The notes under the pieces are model-generated. The model did not search any database, had not been told where the DNA came from, and saw only the letters and a list, made by a program, of their open reading frames with translations. A DNA stretch of 64,000 nt from assembly GCF_003967355.1 (NCBI RefSeq), contig NZ_BIFH01000014.1, forward strand, positions 434,001 through 498,000, read 5' to 3'. Both the position numbers and the translations under genes were made by a program. This document shows, one piece after another, positions 54,092-63,192 of the stretch (position 1 is its first letter; every line of letters starts with the position of its first letter). This stretch comes from Embleya hyalina (lineage in GTDB: Bacteria; Actinomycetota; Actinomycetes; Streptomycetales; Streptomycetaceae).

Positions 54092-55552
54092 ATGGCCGGT
54101 AGTGCTTCGGATCGACCGCCGCGCGCGTTTGCGGCGGTGTTGGTGTGTGCGGGCGTGGTGCTCGTCAACCTGGACCTGTTCATCGTCAACGTCGCGATGC
54201 CCTCGCTGGCCGAGACCTGGTCGGGCTCCTCGCTCGCCGACCTGTCCTGGGTGCTGAACGCCTACACGGTCGTCTTCGCCGCCCTCCTCGTGCCGGCCGG
54301 GCGGTTGTCCGATCGGATCGGGCACCGTCGTGCGTTCCTGGCCGGCGTCGCGGTCTTCACCCTGGCCTCGGCGCTGTGCGCCGCCGCGCCGGAGTTGGCG
54401 GTCCTGGTGGTCGCCCGACTCGGCCAAGCGGTCGGCGCCGCGCTGTTGATGCCCGCGTCGCTGGGGTTGTTGCTCACGTCGTACCCGCCCGAACGTCGCG
54501 GTACGGTGATCCGGGCCTGGGCCGCGATCGGCGGAATCGCCGCCGCGGTGGGCCCGGTTCTGGGTGGCCTGTTGCTCGAACCCGGTTGGCGCTGGGTCTT
54601 CGTGGTCAACCTGCCGATCGGCGTGCTGACGCTGGTATTCGGTGCGCGCCGACTGCCCGACCCCGCGCCGACCGATCGTGGGCCGCTGCCCGACCTGGTG
54701 GGGGCCACGCTGCTGACCGCCGCGATCGGCGCGTTGTCGCTGGGCGTGGTGCGGGCGCCGGACTGGGGCTGGTGGTCCGGCCGTACGGTCGGCGTGTGGG
54801 TGGCCACCCTGGTGCTGGTGGCCGGTTTTCTGGTGCGCAACGGGCGGCACCCGCGTCCGGTGGTCGAGGGCGCGCTGGTGCGGAATCGGGTCTACGCGGT
54901 CTCCGGGGTGGCCAACATCCTGTTCGGCGTCGCGTTCGCCGGGATGCTGATCTCCGCCACGATGTGGATGCAGACCGTGTGGGGTTGGAGCGCGCTGCGG
55001 ACCGGCCTCGGGACCGTTCCCGGGCCGCTGTGCGTGCCGTTCGTGACGATTCTGGCCGGGCGCTACGTGGCCCGGGTCGGACCGGGGCCGCTGGTCGTGC
55101 TCGGCGGAATCTCGTTCAGCGCGGGTTTGGGTTGGTGGATCCTCCGACTCGAACCGCACGCGCACTACGCGAGCGACTTCCTGCCCGGCTCGATCCTCGG
55201 CGGCATCGGCGTCGGGCTGGTCCTGCCGACCCTGATCGCCACCGCGACCGGTGCGCTGACCCCGGATCGGTTCGCCACCGGCTCGGGAGTGATCACCATG
55301 CTGCGGCAGGTCGGTGCGGCGCTGGGGGTCGCGGTGTTCGTCGCGGCGGTCGGCGCGCCGGCCACGCTCGACGGCTACGACCGGGCCTGGTACATCCTCG
55401 GCGGCGCGACGCTGCTCACCGCGCTCGCCGCCCTGTTCCTGCCCCGCGCGGGTCGCGGCGCGGGCGCGGGCGCGGGGGCCGGGCGGGCCTCGGGAGCGGC
55501 GGAGGTTTCGGCCGGATCGGCGGCTTCGGCGGCTTCGGCGACGGTGAACTGA
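54092..55552 (+). CDS. DHA2-type MFS drug exporter (14 helices)
   Basis: A 486-residue transporter with about 14 hydrophobic helices. DHA2 motifs: VLVNLDLFIVNVAMPSLA (motif D-like in helix 1), GRLSDRIGHRRAF (motif A), ARLGQAVGAALLMPASLGLL (motif B/C) and WRWVFVVNLPIG. Homologues confer resistance by proton-coupled export. ATG 54092 has GGAAGGGG 10 bases upstream. The C-terminus is Gly/Ala-rich. The divergent HxlR regulator and palindrome suggest induction by the exported compound. Confidence 0.92.
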   Translation: MAGSASDRPPRAFAAVLVCAGVVLVNLDLFIVNVAMPSLAETWSGSSLADLSWVLNAYTVVFAALLVPAGRLSDRIGHRRAFLAGVAVFTLASALCAAAPELAVLVVARLGQAVGAALLMPASLGLLLTSYPPERRGTVIRAWAAIGGIAAAVGPVLGGLLLEPGWRWVFVVNLPIGVLTLVFGARRLPDPAPTDRGPLPDLVGATLLTAAIGALSLGVVRAPDWGWWSGRTVGVWVATLVLVAGFLVRNGRHPRPVVEGALVRNRVYAVSGVANILFGVAFAGMLISATMWMQTVWGWSALRTGLGTVPGPLCVPFVTILAGRYVARVGPGPLVVLGGISFSAGLGWWILRLEPHAHYASDFLPGSILGGIGVGLVLPTLIATATGALTPDRFATGSGVITMLRQVGAALGVAVFVAAVGAPATLDGYDRAWYILGGATLLTALAALFLPRAGRGAGAGAGAGRASGAAEVSAGSAASAASATVN

Positions 55553-55670
55553 CGAGAGCGGGTGCGGGAGCGCGGGGTGCGTGGGCGGTATAGCGGAGTC
55601 GGGCGGGTCCGCTCGGTCCGGGCTCCCGCCCCGGTCGGGCCTCGCGCTCGGGTCGGGGCCGGCGCCTCGG

Positions 55671-56267
55671 TCAGGTTTCCTTTGTTGTCTTGGCGGCCTT
55701 GGCGGCTCGTTTCGCCTCCTGCTTGTGGGCGCGGACCTTGGCCAGGGAGTCGGGGCCCGTGATGTCGGCCACCGAGCGGTAGGAGCCGACCTCTCCGTAG
55801 GCGCCGGCCGCCTCGCGCCAGCCCTTGGGGGTGACGCCGTATTGCTTGCCGAGCAGGGCCAGGAAGATCTGTGCCTTCTGCTTTCCGAAACCGGGCAGTT
55901 CCTGGAGCCGCTTCAGCAGGTCGGCGCCGGTCTTCGCGTCGGCCCAGACCGCGCTCGCGTCGCCGTCGTAGTGTTCGACCAGGTACCGGCACAACTGCTG
56001 GACGCGGTGGGCCATCGAGCCGGGATAGCGGTGTACGGCGGGCTTTTCGACGAAGAGCGCGGTGAAGGCGTCCGGGTCGTAGGCGGCGATCTCGTGCGCG
56101 TCCAGGTCGGTGCCGCCCAGGCGGCGGGAGATGGTGTACGGGCCGGTGAAGGCCCACTCCATCGGGATCTGCTGGTCCAGCAACATGCCGGTCAGCGCCG
56201 CCAACGCACTGCGTCCCAACAACTCGTCGGCCTCGTCCTGCTGGGCGAGGTGCACTGTCGTGTTCAT
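55671..56267 (-). CDS. HhH-GPD-type base-excision DNA repair protein
   Basis: A 198-residue protein of the HhH-GPD fold: LTGMLLDQQIPMEWAF at the N-terminus, the helix-hairpin-helix LKRLQELPGFGKQKAQIFLALLG (about residues 112-134, shortened), then a Lys/Ala-rich tail. The catalytic Asp expected after the hairpin is not obvious in VTPKGWREAAG, where a Lys/Trp context takes its place, so true glycosylase activity is uncertain. This group is annotated in actinobacteria as a putative base-excision repair protein. ATG 56267 follows GGGGG. Confidence 0.88.
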   Translation of the reverse strand: MNTTVHLAQQDEADELLGRSALAALTGMLLDQQIPMEWAFTGPYTISRRLGGTDLDAHEIAAYDPDAFTALFVEKPAVHRYPGSMAHRVQQLCRYLVEHYDGDASAVWADAKTGADLLKRLQELPGFGKQKAQIFLALLGKQYGVTPKGWREAAGAYGEVGSYRSVADITGPDSLAKVRAHKQEAKRAAKAAKTTKET

Positions 56268-56332
56268 CCCCCGATGATCCCCCGGCCGGCCCCGGACCCG
56301 CACCCGGACTCGCCGCCGACCGGGGTTCTCGG

Positions 56333-57340
56333 TCAGCTCAGGGTCGTTGTCACCGCCGGGACGGCGGCTCGGGTGACGGCCTCGATCTGGGACACACCTT
56401 CGTCCATGGTCGGTTGGTCGTCGGAGAGGACGGCGATCAGCAGCGGCCGGCCGGCGTGGGTGATCTGGCCGATGCTGTTGATCACCCACAGGCCGGTGGC
56501 ATCGCGGGGGAGCCAGCCGTTCTTGAGCGCCGGGGTGGTGGCGGGGTCGGCGGCGACGGACACACCCCAGGTCTGGTCGTCCTCGACGGAGGTCATCAGG
56601 TCGGCGATGTAGGCCCGGGAGTCGGCGTCGAGGGGTGAGTCGGCGGTGGTGATCGCGGCCAGGAGGCGGACCTGGTCGGCGGCGGTCGTCGTGGTCAACC
56701 CCCAGGAGGCTCCGGCCGGTTCGGTCTCGGTCAGGCCCAGGACGGCGTTGGCGGCGCGCAGTCCGGCGGCACCGCCGACGGCGGACCACAGGGTGTCGGC
56801 GGCGTCGTTGTCGCTGTTCTCGATCATGGCCTCGGCCGTGGCCCGTTCGGCGGCGGTCAGCGTGCGGTCGTCGTGCCCGGCCCGGAGCAGCAGCGCGGCC
56901 AGGATGTCGACCTTGACGATGCTCGCGGTGACGTAGGCGCGGTCCTCCCGATAGCCGGCGATCGTGCCGTCGGCCGGGTCGAGGATGGCGACCGACAGGT
57001 TTCCCGTGGTCGCGGGCAGCGCGGCGGCGAGCACGTCGGCGGCGGCCGGCCCGGCGGGCGGTCGCGGGTCGGCGGCGCGGGCCACGTCGGTGGGTGCGGC
57101 GGTGGGGCTGTCCGACGGTGGCAAGGCGGGCTCCGTGTGCTCGGGCGGTGTCGCCGATGTCGCCGGGGCCGCCCCGGCGTTCGCGGTCGGCTCGGCGGCG
57201 AACGAGGCCGGCTCCGCGCGGCCGGGCGAGACGACCGGCCACAGCAGGGTCGCACAGACCAGGACGATCGTGACGGGTGCGACGACGGCTCGGCCGCGGC
57301 CGATCGGGCGGCGGCGGGTGCGCTCGTGAGCGGGGCTCAT
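56333..57340 (-). CDS. Class A beta-lactamase-like serine hydrolase, exported
   Basis: A 335-residue protein with an N-terminal membrane segment (VVAPVTIVLVCATLLWPVV, about residues 19-37) and a Pro/Ala/Thr-rich linker to about residue 105. A class A-type domain follows: nucleophile SIVK (S-x-x-K) in YVTASIVKVDIL, SDN in MIENSDNDAAD, and KNGW where KTG is usual. The Thr-to-Asn change in the third motif may reduce classical beta-lactamase activity. It is likely a cell-wall serine hydrolase. ATG 57340 is chosen over the longer, Trp/Ser-rich frame. Confidence 0.88.
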   Translation of the reverse strand: MSPAHERTRRRPIGRGRAVVAPVTIVLVCATLLWPVVSPGRAEPASFAAEPTANAGAAPATSATPPEHTEPALPPSDSPTAAPTDVARAADPRPPAGPAAADVLAAALPATTGNLSVAILDPADGTIAGYREDRAYVTASIVKVDILAALLLRAGHDDRTLTAAERATAEAMIENSDNDAADTLWSAVGGAAGLRAANAVLGLTETEPAGASWGLTTTTAADQVRLLAAITTADSPLDADSRAYIADLMTSVEDDQTWGVSVAADPATTPALKNGWLPRDATGLWVINSIGQITHAGRPLLIAVLSDDQPTMDEGVSQIEAVTRAAVPAVTTTLS

Positions 57341-57431
57341 GCTCCACACGCTGACGGGCGGGCCTGTGCGGTGGCTGAGACGCGGATGAAGACTGGATGA
57401 GAGTGACGGCGATCGCCACCATGATGTTCCG

Positions 57432-57560
57432 ATGGACCACACGACGTATCACGGCACGGTGGGCGGTCGCGATCGCCCGCTCCACCTCGACCTGTTCGAC
57501 CCCGGGCGGCCCCGGAGCCTGTCGCCGACGGCGGACGCTTCGCACGAGTCAGCGGCATGA
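57432..57560 (+). CDS. Possible 42-residue peptide coupled to DUF5984 gene
   Basis: ATG 57432 opens MDHTTYHGTVGGRDRPLHL and ends ...DASHESAA at TGA 57558, sharing ATGA with the DUF5984 start at 57557. The composition is mixed and protein-like, and the overlap mirrors real operons in this window. No clear ribosome site precedes it, and the family is unknown, so it may not be translated. Confidence 0.35.
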   Translation: MDHTTYHGTVGGRDRPLHLDLFDPGRPRSLSPTADASHESAA

Positions 57561-58351
57561 CGGTGCGGTTTCGGTTCGTGTTGCGGCCCGTGGCGGCGGT
57601 GCGGCCATGGGGGGACGAGGCGCCCCGGTTGGGCTGGTTCATCCTGACGGACGGCTGGTACTGGATCGAGGCGGGCGGCCACGAACTGCTGCGCTACGCG
57701 GACTCGGCGGGGGCCGGGGCGTTCGCCGATCCGGACGCGGTGCGCGAACCACCGTACGTCGACTATCACGTGGTCCGGCTCTGGGAGGACCTGGTCGACC
57801 TGATGCCCCGGATCATGGAGCCCGTACCGCCGGACCTGGCCGACTTCGTGCCGGATCGGCGGCTCCGGGCCGAGGGGCCGGCCGCGCCCGGTGTCGAGGC
57901 GGCGATCTCCTGGGCCGAGGGGCACGTGTTGGACATGGGCCACCTGCGGGCGGCACCGGACATCCGGTTCCGACGCGCGGTGTCGGGCGGGGGCGACACG
58001 ATGACGATCACCTGGGCCCACGCGCCCGACCCGGACGACGACGACCCGATCCGGTTCACCGCGCCGGCCACCGGTCGGGTCACCGTGCCCACGGAGGACT
58101 TCACCGCCGCCGTGACGGCCTTCGACCGCGAGCTGTTCACCACGATGGAGGAACGGGTCGCGGCCCTGGAGGCATCCGGCCCACCCCCGGGCGTCGAACT
58201 CGACACGATCCACCTCCGCCGCGAACAACACGACCGCGCCACCTGGTTGCCCCGAGCCCTGAACCGCACCCCCGACACCGACTGGCCCGCGGTCCGCTCC
58301 GGCGCCGAACTCCTCGGCCGATCGACCAGGAGGCCGGCGAACCGGACCTGA
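57557..58351 (+). CDS. DUF5984 family protein
   Basis: A 264-residue protein recognised by RFRFVLRPVAAVRPWGDEAPRLGWFILTDGWYWIEAGG (shortened; residues 3-40), YVDYHVVRLWEDLVDLMP and the C-terminal part ITWAHAPDPDDDDPIRFTAPATGRVTVPTEDFTAAVTAFDREL (shortened). The family is common in actinomycetes and has no known function. It is usually cytoplasmic; here there are no membrane segments or signal peptide. It starts at ATG 57557. The gene downstream, encoding an AbiEii-like nucleotidyltransferase, follows after 78 bases in the same direction. Confidence 0.85.
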   Translation: MTVRFRFVLRPVAAVRPWGDEAPRLGWFILTDGWYWIEAGGHELLRYADSAGAGAFADPDAVREPPYVDYHVVRLWEDLVDLMPRIMEPVPPDLADFVPDRRLRAEGPAAPGVEAAISWAEGHVLDMGHLRAAPDIRFRRAVSGGGDTMTITWAHAPDPDDDDPIRFTAPATGRVTVPTEDFTAAVTAFDRELFTTMEERVAALEASGPPPGVELDTIHLRREQHDRATWLPRALNRTPDTDWPAVRSGAELLGRSTRRPANRT

Positions 58352-58429
58352 GACCGACCGCGCCCGAGGCCGGTCGCTCGACGCACGCCGGCGGTTGCCC
58401 CGCTGCCCGCCGACAAGGAGGATCGTGCG

Positions 58430-59530
58430 ATGCCCGTTCCGCCACCCCACCTCGACCCCGACTCGGCGACACGATGGCGGCACGCCCGCGCCCGGGCCGT
58501 GGACCACCTCCTGACGGCCGTGGCCGGCTCCAGCCGGGTCGACGAACTCGTACTGCGCGGGAGCGTGTTGCTCAAGGCGTGGTACGGCCCGGCGGCCCGC
58601 GAGCCGGGCGACCTCGACTTCGTGGTGACGACGAAGGGGTGGGGACCGGAGGACGGCCGCACCGACCGGATGTTCGCCGAGATCGCGCGTCGCGCCGAGG
58701 AGTCGTCCGGGATGGATGAGTCCGGCGTACGGGTGGTCGCGACCCGGGCGCTGGACGAAACGCTCCGGGCCTACGACCGCGCGCCCGGCCGCCGACTCGG
58801 ACTCCCGTGGCGGGCCGAAGGGTTGCCGGGCGGCACGGTGTACCTCGACTTCGTCTTCGGCGAACGGTTGCCGAGTGAGCCGGAATTGGTCGAGATCCCG
58901 CGCTCCGACGGGACCGGTGCACATCTGCTGGTCGGCGCCACCCCCGAACAGTCGTTGGCCTGGAAGCTGTTGTGGTTGGTCGAGGACGACCCCCCGCGCC
59001 CGCGGGATCTCTACGACGCGGTATTGCTCGCGGAGCACGTGCCGTTGCCCGTCCGGCTGCTGCGGGACACGTTCATGGTGTTCGATCCCGGTTACGGCGG
59101 ACACCCGTTCACCGTGGATCTGCTCCGCCCGGATCGGGTGAAGCCGTTCGAACCGGACCACGGTCACCCCGAGTCGATCGGCGGAGAGCTGTCGGTTCGG
59201 TTGGTGCGGGCGTTGGCGCCGACCTTCGCAGCGCGAGGCGGGGCCGGCGCGAGTGGGTACACCCGGGCCGTGCGGCGGATGGGTTCCTGGATCGAGAAGT
59301 GTCGGGCGCTGCGCGGGGACCCGCGGGCGCTGCTGGATGTGATCACGGCCGACTCGTGGCACCTGGACTCGGCCCTGGTGGTGTACCGCGAGGTGATGGG
59401 GTCGAGAACCTGCGACCTGGTCGAGGCCGCGCGGGTGGTGACCGGCCACTGGGACGGGCGGCCGGCGCAGGTCGGACACGAGCGGTGGCATCCGTATGTG
59501 GTCGAGGAGGCCTTCGAGCGGTTGGGCTAG
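58430..59530 (+). CDS. AbiEii/AbiGii-type nucleotidyltransferase, orphan
   Basis: A 366-residue protein of the AbiEii toxin superfamily. It shows [13 protein letters not shown] (G-S motif), PGDLDFVVT (catalytic Asp-x-Asp type: D-L-D), and the distal [16 protein letters not shown]...[11 protein letters not shown] block with Lys and Arg-Asp-Leu-Tyr-Asp. Type IV toxin-antitoxin AbiE systems use AbiEi as antitoxin, but no AbiEi-like gene is adjacent. A clear AGGAGG precedes ATG 58430. The stop overlaps the stop of the convergent acyl-CoA synthetase gene (CTAG at 59527-59530). It could be a stand-alone tRNA-modifying or defence toxin. Confidence 0.82.
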   Translation: MPVPPPHLDPDSATRWRHARARAVDHLLTAVAGSSRVDELVLRGSVLLKAWYGPAAREPGDLDFVVTTKGWGPEDGRTDRMFAEIARRAEESSGMDESGVRVVATRALDETLRAYDRAPGRRLGLPWRAEGLPGGTVYLDFVFGERLPSEPELVEIPRSDGTGAHLLVGATPEQSLAWKLLWLVEDDPPRPRDLYDAVLLAEHVPLPVRLLRDTFMVFDPGYGGHPFTVDLLRPDRVKPFEPDHGHPESIGGELSVRLVRALAPTFAARGGAGASGYTRAVRRMGSWIEKCRALRGDPRALLDVITADSWHLDSALVVYREVMGSRTCDLVEAARVVTGHWDGRPAQVGHERWHPYVVEEAFERLG

Positions 59531-61200
59531 GCGTGGGGTGGGGGTTGGGTGAGGAGTTCGAGGGAGCGTTCGCGCATTTCGATTTTGCGGATCTTGCCGG
59601 TCACCGTCATGGGGAACGCGTCGACCAGGTGGACGTAGCGCGGGATCTTGTAGTGGGCCAGCCGGCCGGCGCAGAACTCGCGGAGGGCGTCGGCGGTCAA
59701 CTCCGGGGCGCCCGGGCGGAGTTTGATCCAGGCCATCAGTTCCTCGCCGTAGCGGGCGTCCGGGACGCCGACGACCTGGACGTCCTCGACGTCCGGGTGC
59801 CCGTACAGGAACTCCTCGATCTCGCGCGGGTATACGTTCTCGCCGCCGCGGATCACCATGTCCTTGATCCGGCCGACGATGGAGACGTAGCCGTCCGCGT
59901 CCATGGTCGCCAGGTCGCCGGTGTGCATCCAGCCGTCGGCGTCGATCACCTCGGCGGTGCGCTCGGGGTCGCGCCAGTAGCCCAGCATCACCGAGTAGCC
60001 GCGCGTACAGAACTCGCCGGGGGAGCCCTCGGGGACGGTCGCGCCCGTGGTCGGGTCGACCACCTTGATCTCCAGGTGCGGGTGGACCCGGCCGACCGTA
60101 CCGACCCGGCGCTCCAGCGAGTCGTCGCGACGGGTCTGGGTGGACACCGGCGAGGTCTCGGTCATCCCGTAGCAGATGGTCACCTCGGTCATGCCCATCC
60201 GGTCGATCACCCGCTTCATCACCTCCACCGGACACGGTGAACCGGCCATCACGCCGGTGCGCAGCGAGGAGAGGTCGTACTTGCCCGCCTCGAAGTCGGG
60301 CAGGGCGAGTTCGGCGATGAACATCGTCGGCACGCCGTACAGGACCGTGCAGCGCTCCTCGTGCACGGCGCGCAGCGTGGCGGCCGGGTCGAACAGCGCG
60401 GCCGGGATCACCATGCACGCGCCGTGGCTGGTCGCGCCGAGATTGCCCATCACCATGCCGAAGCAGTGGTAGAAGGGCACCGGCAGGCACACCCGGTCGG
60501 CGGCGGTCCAGCCCTGGATCTCGGCGACCAGGAAGCCGTTGCCGAGGATGTTGCGGTGGGAGAGGGTGGCGCCCTTCGGGAAGCCGGTGGTGCCGGAGGT
60601 GTACTGGATGTTGATCGGATCCTCGGGACGCAGCGTGGCCTCGCGGGCGCGCAACCGGTCGAGCGAGACGTCGGCGCCCTCGGCGAGCAGGGCCGGCCAG
60701 TCCGGGGTGTCGATGTGGACGACACGTTCCAGGTCGGGGCAGGTGGGGCGGACCTCGGCGACCATCGCGGGGTAGTCGCTGGTCTTCACGCGCGAGGCGG
60801 CGATCAGGAGCCTGGTGCCGGATTGGGCGAGCGCGTATTCGATCTCGTGCACCCGGTAGGCCGGGTTGAGGTTGACCAGGATCGCGCCGACGCGGGCGGT
60901 GGCGTACTGGACGAGGGTCCATTCGGCGCAGTTGGGCGACCAGATGCCGACGCGGTCGCCCGCCTCGATGCCGACGCCGATCAGGGCGCGGGCGAGGTTG
61001 TCGACGGCGGTGTCGAACTCCGCGTAGGTCCAGCGCCGGTCGCTCGCGCATTCGACGAGGGCGTCGTGGTCCGGGTACGCGGCGGCGATCCGGGCCAGGT
61101 TGGCGCCGATGGTCTCGTGGGGCAGCTGCGGCGTGCGCTCTCCCTGGCGGAAGGACGGGGGGATTTCGGCCTGTGGCGGGGCGGGCACGGGGGTGGTCAT
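59527..61200 (-). CDS. Fatty-acyl-CoA synthetase/AMP-binding ligase
   Basis: A 557-residue ANL-superfamily ligase. Motif A3 is [11 protein letters not shown] (about residues 195-205), the adenine motif [10 protein letters not shown]7-like [15 protein letters not shown], the hinge [20 protein letters not shown] and the A10 lysine in [12 protein letters not shown] (Lys near 540). Full-length with complete motifs, it activates medium or long fatty acids with ATP and CoA. Streptomycetes annotate this type as FadD35-like. ATG 61200. It is divergent from a GAF-LuxR regulator across 261 bases that are G-rich. Confidence 0.93.
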   Translation of the reverse strand: MTTPVPAPPQAEIPPSFRQGERTPQLPHETIGANLARIAAAYPDHDALVECASDRRWTYAEFDTAVDNLARALIGVGIEAGDRVGIWSPNCAEWTLVQYATARVGAILVNLNPAYRVHEIEYALAQSGTRLLIAASRVKTSDYPAMVAEVRPTCPDLERVVHIDTPDWPALLAEGADVSLDRLRAREATLRPEDPINIQYTSGTTGFPKGATLSHRNILGNGFLVAEIQGWTAADRVCLPVPFYHCFGMVMGNLGATSHGACMVIPAALFDPAATLRAVHEERCTVLYGVPTMFIAELALPDFEAGKYDLSSLRTGVMAGSPCPVEVMKRVIDRMGMTEVTICYGMTETSPVSTQTRRDDSLERRVGTVGRVHPHLEIKVVDPTTGATVPEGSPGEFCTRGYSVMLGYWRDPERTAEVIDADGWMHTGDLATMDADGYVSIVGRIKDMVIRGGENVYPREIEEFLYGHPDVEDVQVVGVPDARYGEELMAWIKLRPGAPELTADALREFCAGRLAHYKIPRYVHLVDAFPMTVTGKIRKIEMRERSLELLTQPPPHA

Positions 61201-61461
61201 CGCGGGTCACCTGCCTGGACGGGGTGGGTGGGGACTCGTGGTGCGGGGGTGCCGTGGGCGCGTGTGGTGGGTGGCGGGGCCGGGTTTTCGGGGTGGGGCG
61301 CCTGTGTGTGGTCGCGAGGGTAGGCGGGGGTGGGCGGGGGCGGCGAGCGGAGTACCCCCGAATGGGGGTGATGCCGGGCCGGGCTCGGCAGTACGGTGCC
61401 CGGGCGCGGTGTGGGTGTGCCCCGGATGGGTACGACGCGAGCCTGAGTGTGGGGAGGGGCC
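61201..61461. other. Divergent intergenic region between acyl-CoA synthetase and LuxR genes
   Basis: 261 bases, unusually G-rich on the plus strand with runs of GGGG and GTGGGTGG. The G-rich strand is coding for neither gene, and no clear -35/-10 pair or palindrome stands out. It should contain the promoters of both genes. Confidence 0.5.
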
Positions 61462-62334
61462 ATGGGCGGACCGGCGGGCTCGGTCGAGGATCCGTTGGCG
61501 CGGGCCGTCGAGCGGTTTCGGGCGCGGACCGGGGTGGACGTGGCGTTCGCCGGGCCGTGTCCGAATACGGCGGACCGGCTGGTGATCTCGTACCTGAGCG
61601 GCACCTCGACGCGCGTGCTGGCCGGGTTGACGGTGGTCGCCGGGAGCGGGGTCGGCGGCAAGGCGATCGCCACGCGGCGGCCGGTGCGGGTGGTGGACTA
61701 TGTCGCGGCGTCGGCGATCAGCCACGAGTACGACCGGGCGGTCACGACGGAGGGGGTGCGGGCGGTCTTCGCGGTGCCGGTGCCTGCCGGCGGGCGGGGT
61801 GTGGTGGCGGCGGTGCTGTATGGGGCGTTGCGGCGGCCGTCGGACTTCGGGGACGGCATTTTGACCACGGCCTGTGACGCCGCGCGGGATGTGGGGCACG
61901 AGATCGCGGTGGCGCGTGAGGTCGAGCAACGGATGGCGCGGGCGGCGGAGTTGCCGGGGTGGGCGGCGCTGGAGATCCGGCTGGCCCATGCGGACCTGCT
62001 GGCGCTGGCGGGGGCGGCCGCGGTCGACGATCCGGTGCTGGGGGAGCGGCTGCGGGCGGTGTGTGGGCGGTTGGCGCGGACGGCTGCCGCCGCCGCTGTC
62101 GCCGGTGGGGAGGGCGGGGGCGCGGTGCGGGCGGCGGGGCCGCGGTTGACGGTGCGGGAGATGGATGTGTTGGCCCTGGTGGGGGTGGGGCGGACCAACG
62201 CGGAGGTGGCGCAGGCGCTGGGGGTGGGGGCGGAGACGGTGAAGAGCTACCTGCGGTCCGCGATGCGCAAGCTCGGGGCGCACAACCGGGTGGAGGCGGT
62301 CGTCGCCGCGCGTGCGGCGGGCCTGTTGCCGTAG
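61462..62334 (+). CDS. GAF-domain LuxR-family transcriptional regulator
   Basis: A 290-residue regulator. Residues about 25-160 form a GAF-type sensor (RVLAGLTVVAGSGVGGKAIATRRPVRVVDYV, shortened; AVFAVPVPAGGRGVVAAVLYGALRR). A C-terminal LuxR helix-turn-helix (about 225-285) reads LTVREMDVLALVGVGRTNAEVAQALGVGAETVKSYLRSAMRKL (shortened). GGGGAGGGG precedes ATG 61462. It is divergent from the acyl-CoA synthetase gene, a common arrangement in streptomycetes, so it probably controls it in response to a small ligand. Confidence 0.9.
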   Translation: MGGPAGSVEDPLARAVERFRARTGVDVAFAGPCPNTADRLVISYLSGTSTRVLAGLTVVAGSGVGGKAIATRRPVRVVDYVAASAISHEYDRAVTTEGVRAVFAVPVPAGGRGVVAAVLYGALRRPSDFGDGILTTACDAARDVGHEIAVAREVEQRMARAAELPGWAALEIRLAHADLLALAGAAAVDDPVLGERLRAVCGRLARTAAAAAVAGGEGGGAVRAAGPRLTVREMDVLALVGVGRTNAEVAQALGVGAETVKSYLRSAMRKLGAHNRVEAVVAARAAGLLP

Positions 62335-62412
62335 CTCGTGCGGGTGGCCGGGGGTGGCCGGGGGTGGTCGCGGGCCCTCACCCGACGGAGGCCGGCCTCT
62401 CGCCCCGACCGT

Positions 62413-62508
62413 CCTCAAACGCCGGACGGGCTGGATTTGCCCGGTCCTGTGTGTGGGTTGCGGTCGTGCTTTGGTCGGGTTTTTTGTCCTCAAACGCCGG
62501 ACGGGCTG
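62413..62508. repeat. Two copies of the CCTCAAACGCCGGACGGGCTG element
   Basis: The 21-base core is exact at 62413-62433 and 62488-62508, 75 bases apart and in the same orientation. It is the reverse complement of the core at 28.4 kb. TTTTTTGT precedes the second copy. The second copy supplies the stop codon of the toxin remnant on the minus strand. Confidence 0.92.
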
Positions 62509-62694
62509 GGTTTGCTTGGCTCGGGCGGGCCGGGTGCGGCTATGCGGACCACGGTTACGGTGAGCACTGATGCCGATACCTGGTAGACGGTGATTACGTT
62601 GCCGCACGTGACCTCGCGATGGTCCTTGTGATACGTCCCGGGCGACGCGGGCCATGCCGTCGTCAAGGTCCCGGCGTTGGCTCGGGGCGAGGTT
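62490..62694 (-). pseudogene. Frameshifted RelE/ParE-like toxin remnant
   Basis: In one frame [13 protein letters not shown] is followed, in the next frame, by PGTYHKDHREVTCGNVITVY and QVSASVLTVTVVRI. The latter resembles the C-terminal half of RelE toxins (GxYH...REV.CGN...VYxV...VTVVRI). A frameshift near 62640 breaks the reading. The start and first strands are absent or overlap the antitoxin gene. The stop (SPSGV*) is provided by a repeat-family core. It follows the DUF6247 gene in the usual order. Confidence 0.6.
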
Positions 62695-62977
62695 GGCCCG
62701 GTCCCTTTTGGAGGTCGGACTGTAGTTCGTGTGCGGCTTCGTCCTCCGCTTCGATCTCGGGGGTGCGAGCCCACCTGTACAGCGTCGGATGCATGTCTCG
62801 CGCCGGCGTGTTCTCGATCTCCTCGGTGAAGGCGTCGCGCCGGTCCTCGGGCAAGGCCGCGCGAATGCCGGCGGTGGTGGCCGGCAGCACGACGAGCCGG
62901 TCCCCGACCGTGGTCCGGAAGTGCCGGCCGTCCGGCTCCGGTCCGTCGTCCCGAGGCTGGGGTGTGCCGTCGTTCAT
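62663..62977 (-). CDS. DUF6247-family antitoxin-like protein
   Basis: A 104-residue acidic protein. The DUF6247 pattern is in residues 28-70: [30 protein letters not shown] (shortened), then [19 protein letters not shown]. Short DUF6247 proteins pair with RelE-like toxins in streptomycetes, and the remnant of one lies just downstream. GGAGAGGA precedes ATG 62977. Gene and partner are on the minus strand. With the toxin broken, it may be an orphan antitoxin. Confidence 0.72.
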   Translation of the reverse strand: MNDGTPQPRDDGPEPDGRHFRTTVGDRLVVLPATTAGIRAALPEDRRDAFTEEIENTPARDMHPTLYRWARTPEIEAEDEAAHELQSDLQKGPGQPRPEPTPGP

Positions 62978-63192
62978 GTGGTCCTCTCCATGACCGGGGT
63001 CGAATGCTCTCGGTGTGCTTGCGTATGCAGTGTGTGAGAGAGAGTGCGGGTTGCGTGAGTCCCGAAGCGATGGTGGGGGGAATTGGGGGAGACGGTAGTT
63101 TTGGGGATGGTCCGGGGGGCCTTTGGTGTTTGGTGTGTAGCGGATTGGTGCTCGGGGAGTTTGCCCCGATCGAGTACTCGTGGAGGGACGCC
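62978..63192. other. Divergent intergenic region before mtnD
   Basis: 215 bases between the antitoxin start and the acireductone dioxygenase start. Contains GTGTGAGAGAGAGTG and a G-run (GGGGGGAATTGGGGGAG) but no recognisable SAM riboswitch core. GGAGGG precedes ATG 63193. Confidence 0.4.

Noticed and set aside
62978-63192. SAM riboswitch ahead of mtnD
   Set aside because: Methionine-salvage genes can carry one, but the conserved SAM-I core and its stems were not found by eye.
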